Assembly: GCA_964437825.1 (NCBI GenBank)
Contig: CAYTIH010000073.1
Span: 1 to 9,112 of the forward strand
DNA length: 9,112 bases
Direction of reading: 5' to 3'
From: JBJFCE01 sp964437825
GTDB lineage: Bacteria > Bacillota > Clostridia > Lachnospirales > Lachnospiraceae
The notes beneath the pieces were generated by a model, which saw only the letters and a program-made list of their open reading frames with translations, had not been told where the DNA came from and made no database searches. Positions 1 through 5,717 of the stretch are shown piece after piece; positions within the stretch are counted from its first letter, which is position 1; each line of letters begins with the position of its first letter. The position numbers and the translations under genes were made by a program.

Positions 1-10
1 ACAAATAGCT

Positions 11-47
11 GTGTGAAAAATCAGCATATCAATGTGATTTTTCACAC
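11..47. repeat. 13-bp perfect inverted repeat, function unknown
   Basis: Arms 11-23 (GTGTGAAAAATCA) and 35-47 are exact reverse complements around an 11-base loop, inside which CAT/ATG can add three more pairs. It lies about 30-65 bases downstream of the start predicted for the minus-strand promoter at 84-112, so it would form a hairpin in that transcript's leader or early coding part. Neither strand has a T-run after the hairpin, so it does not look like an ordinary intrinsic terminator. A protein-binding operator or an RNA element is possible. The repeat is seen directly; any role is inference. Confidence 0.6.
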
Positions 48-83
48 TAATCTCCATTTCTGAGCGACTCAATACTCTGAAAC

Positions 84-112
84 ATTATACTAAAAAAACG
101 AGGTGATGTCCA
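84..112 (-). promoter_or_regulatory. Sigma-A-type promoter reading left out of the window
   Basis: On the minus strand a -35 box TGGACA (107-112, five of six consensus bases) is followed after exactly 17 bases by a perfect TATAAT (84-89). The spacer contains a run of seven T. Transcription should start near 77. It lies 47 bases beyond the stop codon of the last exporter gene, so it probably drives a separate unit to the left. An ATG at 55-57 opens a frame that stays open to the window edge (19 codons, MEISVKNHIDMLIFHTAIC), but no convincing ribosome binding site precedes it, so I do not call it as a gene. Confidence 0.6.
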
Positions 113-158
113 GATTCTGACAATTCTTGCAGAGAACTATTCGAGGGGAAGCTGTGAT

Positions 159-980
159 TCAGTTTCCCGAACTCTTATAAAACCGGATACTATACCTCCA
201 AAACAGGTATGACAGCAGATACATTCCTATCCCCACCGCCGGTGTCAGGTACAGGAATATGTCAGGATATTGCTGCATATCCTCTTTTCGCAGCAAATAC
301 TGGGAAGGAAAATAATTCACAAATGCAAACGGAACAATATATATCATCAGTATCTGTATTGCCTTATGAAAAATACTGATGGGATATCCGGCAAATTTAC
401 GCATATTCCAATAAAGAAGATTCTTAATACTGTCTGTTTCGAGCAGATAAATATTTAACGATGCAAGGAACAGAAAAATTGCCCCCTGAATCAAAACTCC
501 TCCGCCGATTGCCAAGAGATAGTAACAGATCGTCCCCGGATTCCAATGAATACCGACCTTTCTTGCGGAAAGAAGAAACAGCACTACGCCAAGTCCTCCA
601 TGACCGATCGCCGCAAACCAGTCCGAATTCACAAAGATAATCTGAAACAGCAGTCCTCTCGGGCGAAGGATAAATCTGTCAAAATTACCGCTGCGCACCG
701 TCTGCCCGAAATCACGAAGACCGGTAAAAAAGACGATCATAATGCCGTAGGTTAAAAACAGCAGGCTGAACAGAAACAACATTTCATATATATTCCAGCC
801 GCTTAACGAATCGAATTTGATCAGTGTAAAATAAATCACTATGATTACTGTCGCTTCACGCAGGAAAACCGCAAGTGACTGCAGCATGGCGTTCACTTTA
901 TACTGGAACCATGCTTTCATGGTAGTTTTGGTATACACGCCGATCATATGCAGCGTATCATGTTTTCTTTCATCCATCAT
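159..980 (-). CDS. ABC-2 exporter permease (COG3694-like)
   Basis: One of two membrane subunits of an ABC-2-type exporter. It has about six hydrophobic segments and the pattern VRSGNFDRFILRPRGLLFQ, followed later by a segment with IVPFAFVNYFPSQYLL. Both are typical of the COG3694 / ABC2_membrane_6 family, which pairs with COG4586 ATPases and COG4587 permeases. I start it at the ATG at 978-980 (273 aa) because GGAAGGA lies nine bases upstream. The frame is open up to 1076, but that would add a charged, non-family leader and overlap the previous gene. With the chosen start there is a 46-base gap to the upstream permease. It is the last gene of the apparent operon. The substrate is unknown; the best-known relatives confer viologen resistance in cyanobacteria, which does not establish the substrate here. 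Confidence 0.85.
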   Translation of the reverse strand: MMDERKHDTLHMIGVYTKTTMKAWFQYKVNAMLQSLAVFLREATVIIVIYFTLIKFDSLSGWNIYEMLFLFSLLFLTYGIMIVFFTGLRDFGQTVRSGNFDRFILRPRGLLFQIIFVNSDWFAAIGHGGLGVVLFLLSARKVGIHWNPGTICYYLLAIGGGVLIQGAIFLFLASLNIYLLETDSIKNLLYWNMRKFAGYPISIFHKAIQILMIYIVPFAFVNYFPSQYLLRKEDMQQYPDIFLYLTPAVGIGMYLLSYLFWRYSIRFYKSSGN

Positions 981-1026
981 GATATCCATTCCTTCCGCTT
1001 TGCTCCGGCAATGCGCCTTTTCGCAT

Positions 1027-1821
1027 TTACCCTCCCTGTACGACAAGCTTTCTTTGTCCCTGATGCCAGAGAGCATTTCCCGCCAGATAAATTACAAATA
1101 TCCACGCCGCCTGTATCCCGCAGCGAAGTGCAATTTCTCCATAGGAAAGCTGCCCCAGATAAATCTGAACAGGCGTAAAATAAATAGAGGAAAAAGGCGT
1201 GAACCGCAAAACATTTCCCATCCAGTCCGGCATAAACCATAACGGTATCATGGAACCGGACAATACATTCACAAATACATTTTTGATCGTAATCAGGCTC
1301 CATATATTGACCAGCCAAAACGCTGTCATCTGAACGGTAAAGCTGATGGCCCATAGTACCCCATAGCCTAAAATCGCACTCAATAAAAATAGTATAAACA
1401 TAATCGGCCCCGCAGGCGGATTCATCCCGATTACAAAAAGCGCAGCCAAAAACGCCGGAGTGAAATGAAAGATCAATTGAAACAGGGCATTGCCGGCATT
1501 TTCGGCAATCATCCTTCCCTTGAAGCTGATCGGCCGCAGCAATTCCGTGGAAATACTTCCGTCCCATATTTTATTTGGCAGAAAATAATCATCCACGCAA
1601 AACACCTTGTCCAGTCCCATGGAAAGCATAAAATTTGTTGTCACCATTGACATGGTAATGCCGTCAATTTCTTGGTTTGTACCATATAGCGCTTTATATA
1701 TTTCCCAGAAAATGAAAAGCTGGAGGAACGTGGAAAAGATGCTCAAAATATGATCCAGACGATATGCGCTCCGTCCCAAAAAGCACTTTTTAGAATATGC
1801 CAGATATGGCGCCAGTTTCAT
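1027..1821 (-). CDS. ABC-2 exporter permease (COG4587-like)
   Basis: The second membrane subunit of the exporter, 264 aa with about six hydrophobic segments. The N-terminal stretch (MKLAPYLAYSKKCFLGRSAY) is a cytosolic leader before the first membrane helix. The motif STELLRPISFKGRMIAEN near residues 85-105 is the counterpart of the RPRGLLFQ element in the other permease and matches the COG4587 family. The two permeases are only distantly alike, so the membrane part is probably a heterodimer. The start is firm: its ATG overlaps the ATPase stop codon as ATGA (1818-1821), with GAGGTGG just upstream, which implies translational coupling. Confidence 0.87.
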   Translation of the reverse strand: MKLAPYLAYSKKCFLGRSAYRLDHILSIFSTFLQLFIFWEIYKALYGTNQEIDGITMSMVTTNFMLSMGLDKVFCVDDYFLPNKIWDGSISTELLRPISFKGRMIAENAGNALFQLIFHFTPAFLAALFVIGMNPPAGPIMFILFLLSAILGYGVLWAISFTVQMTAFWLVNIWSLITIKNVFVNVLSGSMIPLWFMPDWMGNVLRFTPFSSIYFTPVQIYLGQLSYGEIALRCGIQAAWIFVIYLAGNALWHQGQRKLVVQGG

Positions 1822-2816
1822 ATTCCCACCACCTCGCCGTGATAAATTTTCCGGATGATACTTTCAATTTCAGGCTCTGAAATATTCATATCACGCACCT
1901 GATATGTTTGAAGTAAATAGTTCATCAAATCATGAATCCGAACCTTTTTATTTTCAAAAATAAATCTCTTTTTTCTTCCGTCCAGTTCATCCAGCTGCAC
2001 AATTTCCACATGCTCAATCGGCGCGATTTCCTGATTATGGGAAAACTCCACATCCAGCTGACGTGTCGTAGCGTACTCCTCCCGGATACCGAGAAGCGTT
2101 CCGTCATAAATTTTCGATCCCTCATCAATGATAATCAGCCGGTTACAAGTTTTTTCGATATCCTGCATATCATGAGTTGTAAACAGCATGGTAATGTGAT
2201 CCTCCGCATTCAGTTCACGGATAAAATTACGTATGGTCTCTTTTCCTACCACATCCACGCCGATTGTCGGCTCGTCAAAAAACACGATCCGGGGCGAATG
2301 AATCAGCGCCGCCACAATATCCGCACGCATACGCTGTCCCAGAGAAAGCTGTCTGACCGGCTGATTGAGAAACTCCCCCATATCCAGCATTTGTACCAAA
2401 CGATCCAGATTCCTCCGATACGCAGCATCCGGAACACGATAAATTGCCTTTAGCAGTTCAAAGCTGTCGATCACGGGCAAGTCCCACTGCAGCTGTGATT
2501 TCTGACCAAATACCACACCGATATTTTCCACATAGTCCTTTCGCTGCTTATACGGAATATACCCGTTCACATGGATTTCTCCGCTGTCCGGAAACAGAAT
2601 CCCCGCAAGCATTTTGATCGTGGTGGATTTACCCGCGCCGTTTGGGCCGATAAAGCCAACCATCTCTCCCTCCTCTATAGAAAAACTGACCTCTTTTACC
2701 GCCTGTTTTTTTTCATATTGGGGAACAAACAGATTCGCAATCATGCCTGTTACACCGCTTTGTCTTTTATTTAATTTAAATGCTTTGCTGACATGATCAA
2801 CTTCAATAAAATTCAT
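1818..2816 (-). CDS. ABC exporter ATPase, canonical copy (COG4586-like)
   Basis: Nucleotide-binding subunit of the exporter, 332 aa. From the chosen ATG, the motifs are Walker A GPNGAGKST near residues 57-65, a Q-loop with glutamine near 105 (VVFGQKSQLQWDLP), ABC signature LSLGQ near 157-161, Walker B IVFFDEP with the catalytic Glu near 182, and an H-loop His near 215 (LFTTHD). All key residues are present. An insertion of roughly 20 residues after the first strand (RQSGVTGMIANLFVPQYEKK) and a C-terminal extension of about 90 residues are typical of COG4586. The start is ambiguous. ATG at 2814-2816 lies 12 bases after AAAGGAG, while an in-frame TTG at 2823-2825 lies only 3 bases after it and would add three residues. 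Together with the neighbouring paralogue it may form a heterodimer. Confidence 0.92.
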   Translation of the reverse strand: MNFIEVDHVSKAFKLNKRQSGVTGMIANLFVPQYEKKQAVKEVSFSIEEGEMVGFIGPNGAGKSTTIKMLAGILFPDSGEIHVNGYIPYKQRKDYVENIGVVFGQKSQLQWDLPVIDSFELLKAIYRVPDAAYRRNLDRLVQMLDMGEFLNQPVRQLSLGQRMRADIVAALIHSPRIVFFDEPTIGVDVVGKETIRNFIRELNAEDHITMLFTTHDMQDIEKTCNRLIIIDEGSKIYDGTLLGIREEYATTRQLDVEFSHNQEIAPIEHVEIVQLDELDGRKKRFIFENKKVRIHDLMNYLLQTYQVRDMNISEPEIESIIRKIYHGEVVGI

Positions 2817-2847
2817 ACCTGACAATTTCTCCTTTCCGAATCAAAGT

Positions 2848-3810
2848 TCACGCAGACGCGTTGACTAAAGATCTAATCCTTTCCGCTTCATCCGGCAGTT
2901 TTTCTTCCTCCGCATGACTGCATTGCAGGATAATATCCTCCAATTGCGATTTGCGGATCTTTATCTCCTCCACCTTCGTCTGCCCAAGAATGGCCTCCAA
3001 TATTTCCGCAGCCGTAACGTGATTGGAATTATATGAAAGCTTCAATATATCATGAATCTGCGATTCATGATCCACAGAATATTTTTTTACAGGCAAATCA
3101 TCAAGATCCGGCAGTCTCCCGCTTACTTTCAGGGTCATGGTATCCATGGGCGCATATCTGCTTCGCAGTCTGTTTTCGCTTCCGTAATAAATCAACCGTC
3201 CCTGATGAATCAGCGCAATTCTGCTGCAGCTCCTCGAAACCTCTCCCAGATTATGAGATGCGATCAGAACCGTCATTCCTTCCTGACACCGCTTTGACAG
3301 CAGCCCGCCAAAAGCAGCTTTTCCGTTTTCATCCAGACCGACATCCGGTTCATCGAGCAAAAGGAGCTTTGGACGACAGATCAATCCTGCTGCCAGCTCC
3401 ACCCTCATGCGCTGCCCCAGCGAAAGATTTTTCACCCTTTCCCCTGCAAGCTTTTCAAAATCCATGCACACGGAAAGCTCATGATAATCTTTCCGAAACA
3501 GCTTTTCCGGAATCCGGTAAACGCTTCTTAAAATTTCGAAATTCTGTATCACGGTGTCTGCTTTTTCCAAAGAAGGAATTCCTGTCATAAAAGACGCAAG
3601 CTCACTGCCGTACTTTCCTCTATGTACTACCGGGTCTTTTCCGAGCATGCGCACATACCCGTGATCAGGCACAAGCAGTCCTGCCGCCACCTTCAGAAAC
3701 GTCGTTTTTCCCGCCCCGGAGCTCCCGATCAGTCCGACGCATTCGCCCCGGGGTATATGAATACTGATGCCCGAAAGAACAAATTTACTTACATTCTCAA
3801 AGGTAATCAT
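2848..3810 (-). CDS. Second ABC exporter ATPase with altered Q-loop
   Basis: A paralogue of the next ATPase, 320 aa. Motifs seen are Walker A GSSGAGKTT (residues 29-37), signature LSLGQRMR (129-136), Walker B LLLLDEP with Glu154, D-loop GLD, and H-loop His186 (IASHN). The Q-loop region reads ASFMTGIPSLEKADTVIQNF. Aligned on the helix that follows, the position of the usual glutamine is Gly77. The N-terminal insertion found in the neighbour is absent, but the C-terminal extension (LEAILGQTKVEEIKIRKSQLED) is recognisably related. The start is firm, with GGAGG five bases before the ATG. It is the first exporter gene, after a hairpin that separates it from the kinase gene. COG4586 systems I know of use one ATPase gene, so a second one suggests an asymmetric pair. 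It could instead be a regulatory subunit. Confidence 0.9.
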   Translation of the reverse strand: MITFENVSKFVLSGISIHIPRGECVGLIGSSGAGKTTFLKVAAGLLVPDHGYVRMLGKDPVVHRGKYGSELASFMTGIPSLEKADTVIQNFEILRSVYRIPEKLFRKDYHELSVCMDFEKLAGERVKNLSLGQRMRVELAAGLICRPKLLLLDEPDVGLDENGKAAFGGLLSKRCQEGMTVLIASHNLGEVSRSCSRIALIHQGRLIYYGSENRLRSRYAPMDTMTLKVSGRLPDLDDLPVKKYSVDHESQIHDILKLSYNSNHVTAAEILEAILGQTKVEEIKIRKSQLEDIILQCSHAEEEKLPDEAERIRSLVNASA

Positions 3811-3853
3811 GTTTCCTCCAAAATAATAGAATGTCCGCTGCAGTTCCTATGAT

Positions 3854-3890
3854 ATAAAAATATCCCCTGCAAACATTCATTGCAAGGGAT
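3854..3890 (-). terminator. Intrinsic terminator/attenuator between kinase and exporter genes
   Basis: On the minus strand, ATCCCTTGCAA (3880-3890) pairs with TTGCAGGGGAT (3862-3872) around a 7-base loop. That gives 11 pairs, one of them G-U only in the minus-strand RNA. TATTTTTA follows directly (3854-3861). It lies between the kinase stop codon (3906) and the exporter ATPase start (3810). No good promoter is visible between the hairpin and the ATPase gene, so partial termination would lower exporter expression relative to the regulators. The U-tract is short and broken by A, so readthrough is likely. Confidence 0.65.
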
Positions 3891-3905
3891 CGGGATAAAC
3901 AGCAG

Positions 3906-4628
3906 CTATATAGGGATAAACGTACAGGCGCAGAACCATCCGTCTTCTTCATAAAAATCACACATTCCTTCATATTTATCCGCAATGGCTTTGATCTGCA
4001 AAATGCCCATTCCGTGAGACGCCTTGTCCTGTTTGGTTGAGTTTAAACCGGGATTCTTTTCCAGTACGGAATCACTGATTCGGTTTTTCACAAGAACCGT
4101 TTCATATCCCCGCCTGCGGGAAATTCTGATATCAAGCCCCGGATGTTCTTCCATGGCACAGGCCTCGATCGCATTGTCCAATAGGTTGGTCAGCATCGCA
4201 GAAAAATCAAGACTTTCCATTTTTTCAAAGGGCAGGTTTTCAATCTCCGCCTTAACAGCAATTCCTTTCTGTTTCGCCACACTCAGCTTTTCGTTTAAAA
4301 TATGATTCAGCAGAGTATTTCCGGTTTCAATATAGCTGTGAACGGCATTCAGCTTATCTAAAATTTCCGAGGTATACTCTCTGGCGGCATCATAGTTTTC
4401 CTTGTTAAGATAGGAGGCGATTACCATCAGATGGTTTTTCATATCATGCTTCAGGCGGCGTATATTCTCATGGAGCCGGCGAATCTGATCATCCTGCTCC
4501 CGGACATAATCCACGGATGCTTTCAGTTCGGCGAGCTCATATGCAAGTTCTGACTTTTCTCCCAAAGCATTATCATATTTTTCATCGAGAATCTCATATT
4601 CCCGTTTTAATTCCTGATAACTTTTCAT
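3906..4628 (-). CDS. Soluble GHKL histidine kinase, AgrC-like, no membrane domain
   Basis: The sensor partner of the LytTR regulator encoded just upstream, 240 aa. The N-terminal 50 residues look like a coiled coil (repeated acidic/basic heptads). The phospho-acceptor box is RRLKHDMKNHL with His61. The ATP-binding domain shows the N-box NLLDNAIEA (148-156) and a G-box HGMGI (205-209), as in AgrC/VirS-type kinases of the HATPase_c_5 group. There is no hydrophobic membrane segment, whereas AgrC-type kinases usually have five to seven, so this kinase should be cytosolic and sense an internal signal or a partner protein. The start overlaps the regulator's stop as ATGA (4625-4628), with ATGAGG upstream. 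The only gap to the exporter genes is about 95 bases with an attenuator-like hairpin. Confidence 0.92.
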   Translation of the reverse strand: MKSYQELKREYEILDEKYDNALGEKSELAYELAELKASVDYVREQDDQIRRLHENIRRLKHDMKNHLMVIASYLNKENYDAAREYTSEILDKLNAVHSYIETGNTLLNHILNEKLSVAKQKGIAVKAEIENLPFEKMESLDFSAMLTNLLDNAIEACAMEEHPGLDIRISRRRGYETVLVKNRISDSVLEKNPGLNSTKQDKASHGMGILQIKAIADKYEGMCDFYEEDGWFCACTFIPI

Positions 4629-5314
4629 CTCATCATATACCTCATCAGCTGCTTTTTGGACGAATCGGCATAGTTTCTTCCGATCGGTATTCTGATGCCG
4701 TTTATCAGCTCAACATCATCTGCTCCCAAGCTTCTCACAGCGGCCTGATTGACCAGAAATCCTCTGTGAAGTCTGATAAATCCGTTCCCGGCAAGCGCAT
4801 TTTGGACTGCTAAAAGCGTATCTCGAAAACGATATTCTCCGGAAACGGCAAATACCCTCAGATAATTTCCCTCCGACTCAAAATACAGAATTTCCGAAAG
4901 CGGCAGCTGAATTTCAGCATTCGGCGTATGAAAGTGAAAGCATTCGCTGCAGTTTTCCAGTTCTGCCGCGCAATCGGACAATATTTTCGCAAGCTCAGCC
5001 TCTAAAAAACTTTTCCTGACAAATCCAAACGGATGAAACTGCAGACTGTCATACACAAGTTCATCATGACTTGTCACAAATACAAGCAGCGGCTTTTTCT
5101 GAACTTGGGACAGCAGCTTTGCAATATCAAGTCCGCTTATCTTAGGCAGGTCAATATCCAGCAACAGCAGATCGCATGCCGACTCTTTCAATGAATGAAT
5201 CAGCTTTTTTTCATCAGAAAATACGGTAATCTTACTTTCCGGCAAACATGCATGTACCTGCTCGGAGATATGCAATAGCATTTGCGGTTCATCATCGCAT
5301 ATGTAAATATTCAT
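4625..5314 (-). CDS. LytTR-family response regulator (AgrA-like)
   Basis: DNA-binding response regulator, 229 aa from the ATG at 5312-5314. The receiver domain (residues 1-120) has Asp7 and Asp8, the phosphorylation site Asp53 in LLLDIDLP, Thr81 (FVTSHDE) and Lys101 (GFVRKS). The LytTR DNA-binding domain (about 125-229) shows ILYFESEGNYLRVF, FIRLHRGFLVN and IPIGRNY. The start was chosen because TGGGGAT precedes it at normal spacing and MNIYICDDE is the usual family beginning; an in-frame ATG at 5324-5326 would add four residues. It is the first gene of the apparent operon and probably regulates it, since a 22-bp palindrome lies in its promoter region. Confidence 0.93.
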   Translation of the reverse strand: MNIYICDDEPQMLLHISEQVHACLPESKITVFSDEKKLIHSLKESACDLLLLDIDLPKISGLDIAKLLSQVQKKPLLVFVTSHDELVYDSLQFHPFGFVRKSFLEAELAKILSDCAAELENCSECFHFHTPNAEIQLPLSEILYFESEGNYLRVFAVSGEYRFRDTLLAVQNALAGNGFIRLHRGFLVNQAAVRSLGADDVELINGIRIPIGRNYADSSKKQLMRYMMR

Positions 5315-5349
5315 ATAAATCCCCATTCCGGAGCGTCACAAATAGCTCC

Positions 5350-5378
5350 ATTATAATGCGCACTTCGGCGCGTATCAT
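5350..5378 (-). promoter_or_regulatory. Candidate promoter of the regulator-kinase-exporter operon
   Basis: On the minus strand ATGATA (5373-5378, four of six -35 bases) is followed after 17 bases by a perfect TATAAT (5350-5355). The start would be near 5343, about 30 bases before the regulator ATG. A second perfect TATAAT lies at 5389-5394 but has no recognisable -35 box at the right distance. The spacer contains a small GCGC/GCGC dyad. The weak -35 fits a promoter that needs an activator, such as a LytTR regulator, but that is inference. Confidence 0.5.
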
Positions 5379-5394
5379 GTCTGATGACATTATA
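5373..5394. promoter_or_regulatory. 22-bp imperfect palindrome, candidate operator
   Basis: The arms around a TGAT centre read TATCATGTC and GACATTATA. Ten of the eleven pairs that can be formed from the outer ends to the centre hold when the 4-base loop is counted as centre, the mismatch being C5376/T5391. The palindrome spans exactly from the -35 box of the candidate operon promoter (5373-5378) to a second TATAAT (5389-5394). The inner part ATGTC-TGAT-GACAT is perfect. A bound protein could therefore block or switch between the two promoter elements. LytTR regulators usually bind direct repeats, so another regulator, or a fortuitous dyad, is possible. Confidence 0.4.
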
Positions 5395-5422
5395 ACTTTT
5401 GTACCCGGCAAAGTATAGACAA

Positions 5423-5613
5423 AATGCTCCTGATGAAACCTGCATACGTTACCTTTACAGTTAGCTCGGCCCAGGCACCCCTGCGGCACATGGGAGGATC
5501 TGCTTAGTGCTGCTTTGTTCCCAACCTGACACGATTCGCAGTTCCCATTGCGCAGGACCCAGACGTCTACGCCACTTATAAAGGGCAGCTATACAGGCTT
5601 CATCAGAAGCACT
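5423..5613 (-). repeat. Long-range 24-bp helix flanking the SRP RNA core
   Basis: In the minus-strand RNA, positions 5590-5613 can pair with 5423-5446 without interruption for 24 pairs, four or so being G-U wobbles that work only in the minus-strand RNA. After an internal loop of about five bases per side, seven more pairs join 5578-5584 to 5452-5458. These arms enclose the SRP RNA core (5469-5564) and start almost at the predicted transcription start (near 5616). U-rich sequence AUUUUG follows the 3' arm. The natural reading is that they are the two ends of one extended rod-like SRP RNA of about 200 nt. Confidence 0.7.
5469..5564 (-). ncRNA. ffs: Signal recognition particle RNA (4.5S/scRNA), core
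   Basis: RNA of the signal recognition particle, which binds Ffh and FtsY and targets nascent membrane proteins. The minus strand contains GTGTCAGG, a GGAA tetraloop and AGCAGCAC at 5507-5532, the Ffh-binding tip. The rest folds into one rod: CTGC/GCAG, ATGGG/CCCAT (5538-5542 region with 5488-5493), CCTGCG/CGCAGG, and a basal GUCUGGGU/GUGCCUGGGC helix. The tip stem is UUG-GGAA-CAA instead of the common UCC-GGAA-GGA, a two-pair compensatory change that keeps pairing. It has its own strong promoter at 5623-5651. It follows tadA directly, as in Bacillus subtilis (tadA-scr-dnaX), although dnaX is not present here. The coordinates cover the conserved small-type core; the transcript is probably longer on both sides. 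No Alu-domain sequence was recognised. Confidence 0.92.
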
Positions 5614-5622
5614 GTATTTGAA

Positions 5623-5651
5623 AGTATAGCTTTTTTCGGCCTGTTTGTCAA
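5623..5651 (-). promoter_or_regulatory. SRP RNA promoter
   Basis: A perfect -35 TTGACA (5646-5651) and a near-perfect -10 TATACT (5623-5628) are separated by exactly 17 bases, on the minus strand, with an A-rich run in the spacer. The expected start is near 5616, about 50 bases before the conserved SRP core. Such a consensus promoter fits an abundant housekeeping RNA. It lies 66 bases beyond the tadA stop codon. Confidence 0.85.
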
Positions 5652-5717
5652 TGGCGGGAAGTCCGGTCTCCATTCGTCTGGAAAGCCGAATTGCCATGCT
5701 CCTCGGAAACCGGAATT

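Noticed and set aside
841..1242. Plus-strand open frame of 133 codons
   Set aside because: It lies antisense to the two permease genes, has no ribosome binding site or recognisable domain, and the minus-strand frames encode clear family proteins.
977..1567. Minus-strand open frame of 196 codons inside the permease genes
   Set aside because: It is out of frame with the permease, is cysteine-rich with no membrane pattern, and has no start signal.
1932..2453. Plus-strand open frame of 173 codons
   Set aside because: It is antisense to the ATPase, whose motifs are all intact on the minus strand; composition is not that of a protein family.
3033..3590. Plus-strand open frame of 185 codons
   Set aside because: It is antisense to the second ATPase, with high Ser/Pro/His content typical of reverse-strand frames.
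5338..5347. ACAAATAGCT shared with positions 1-10
   Set aside because: A 10-base match in a window this size is not significant, and the surrounding sequence differs.
5453..5463. TTTACAGTTAG resembling one half of a LytTR binding site
   Set aside because: Only one copy with an imperfect match was found; LytTR sites need two spaced repeats, and it lies within the predicted SRP RNA 3' arm.
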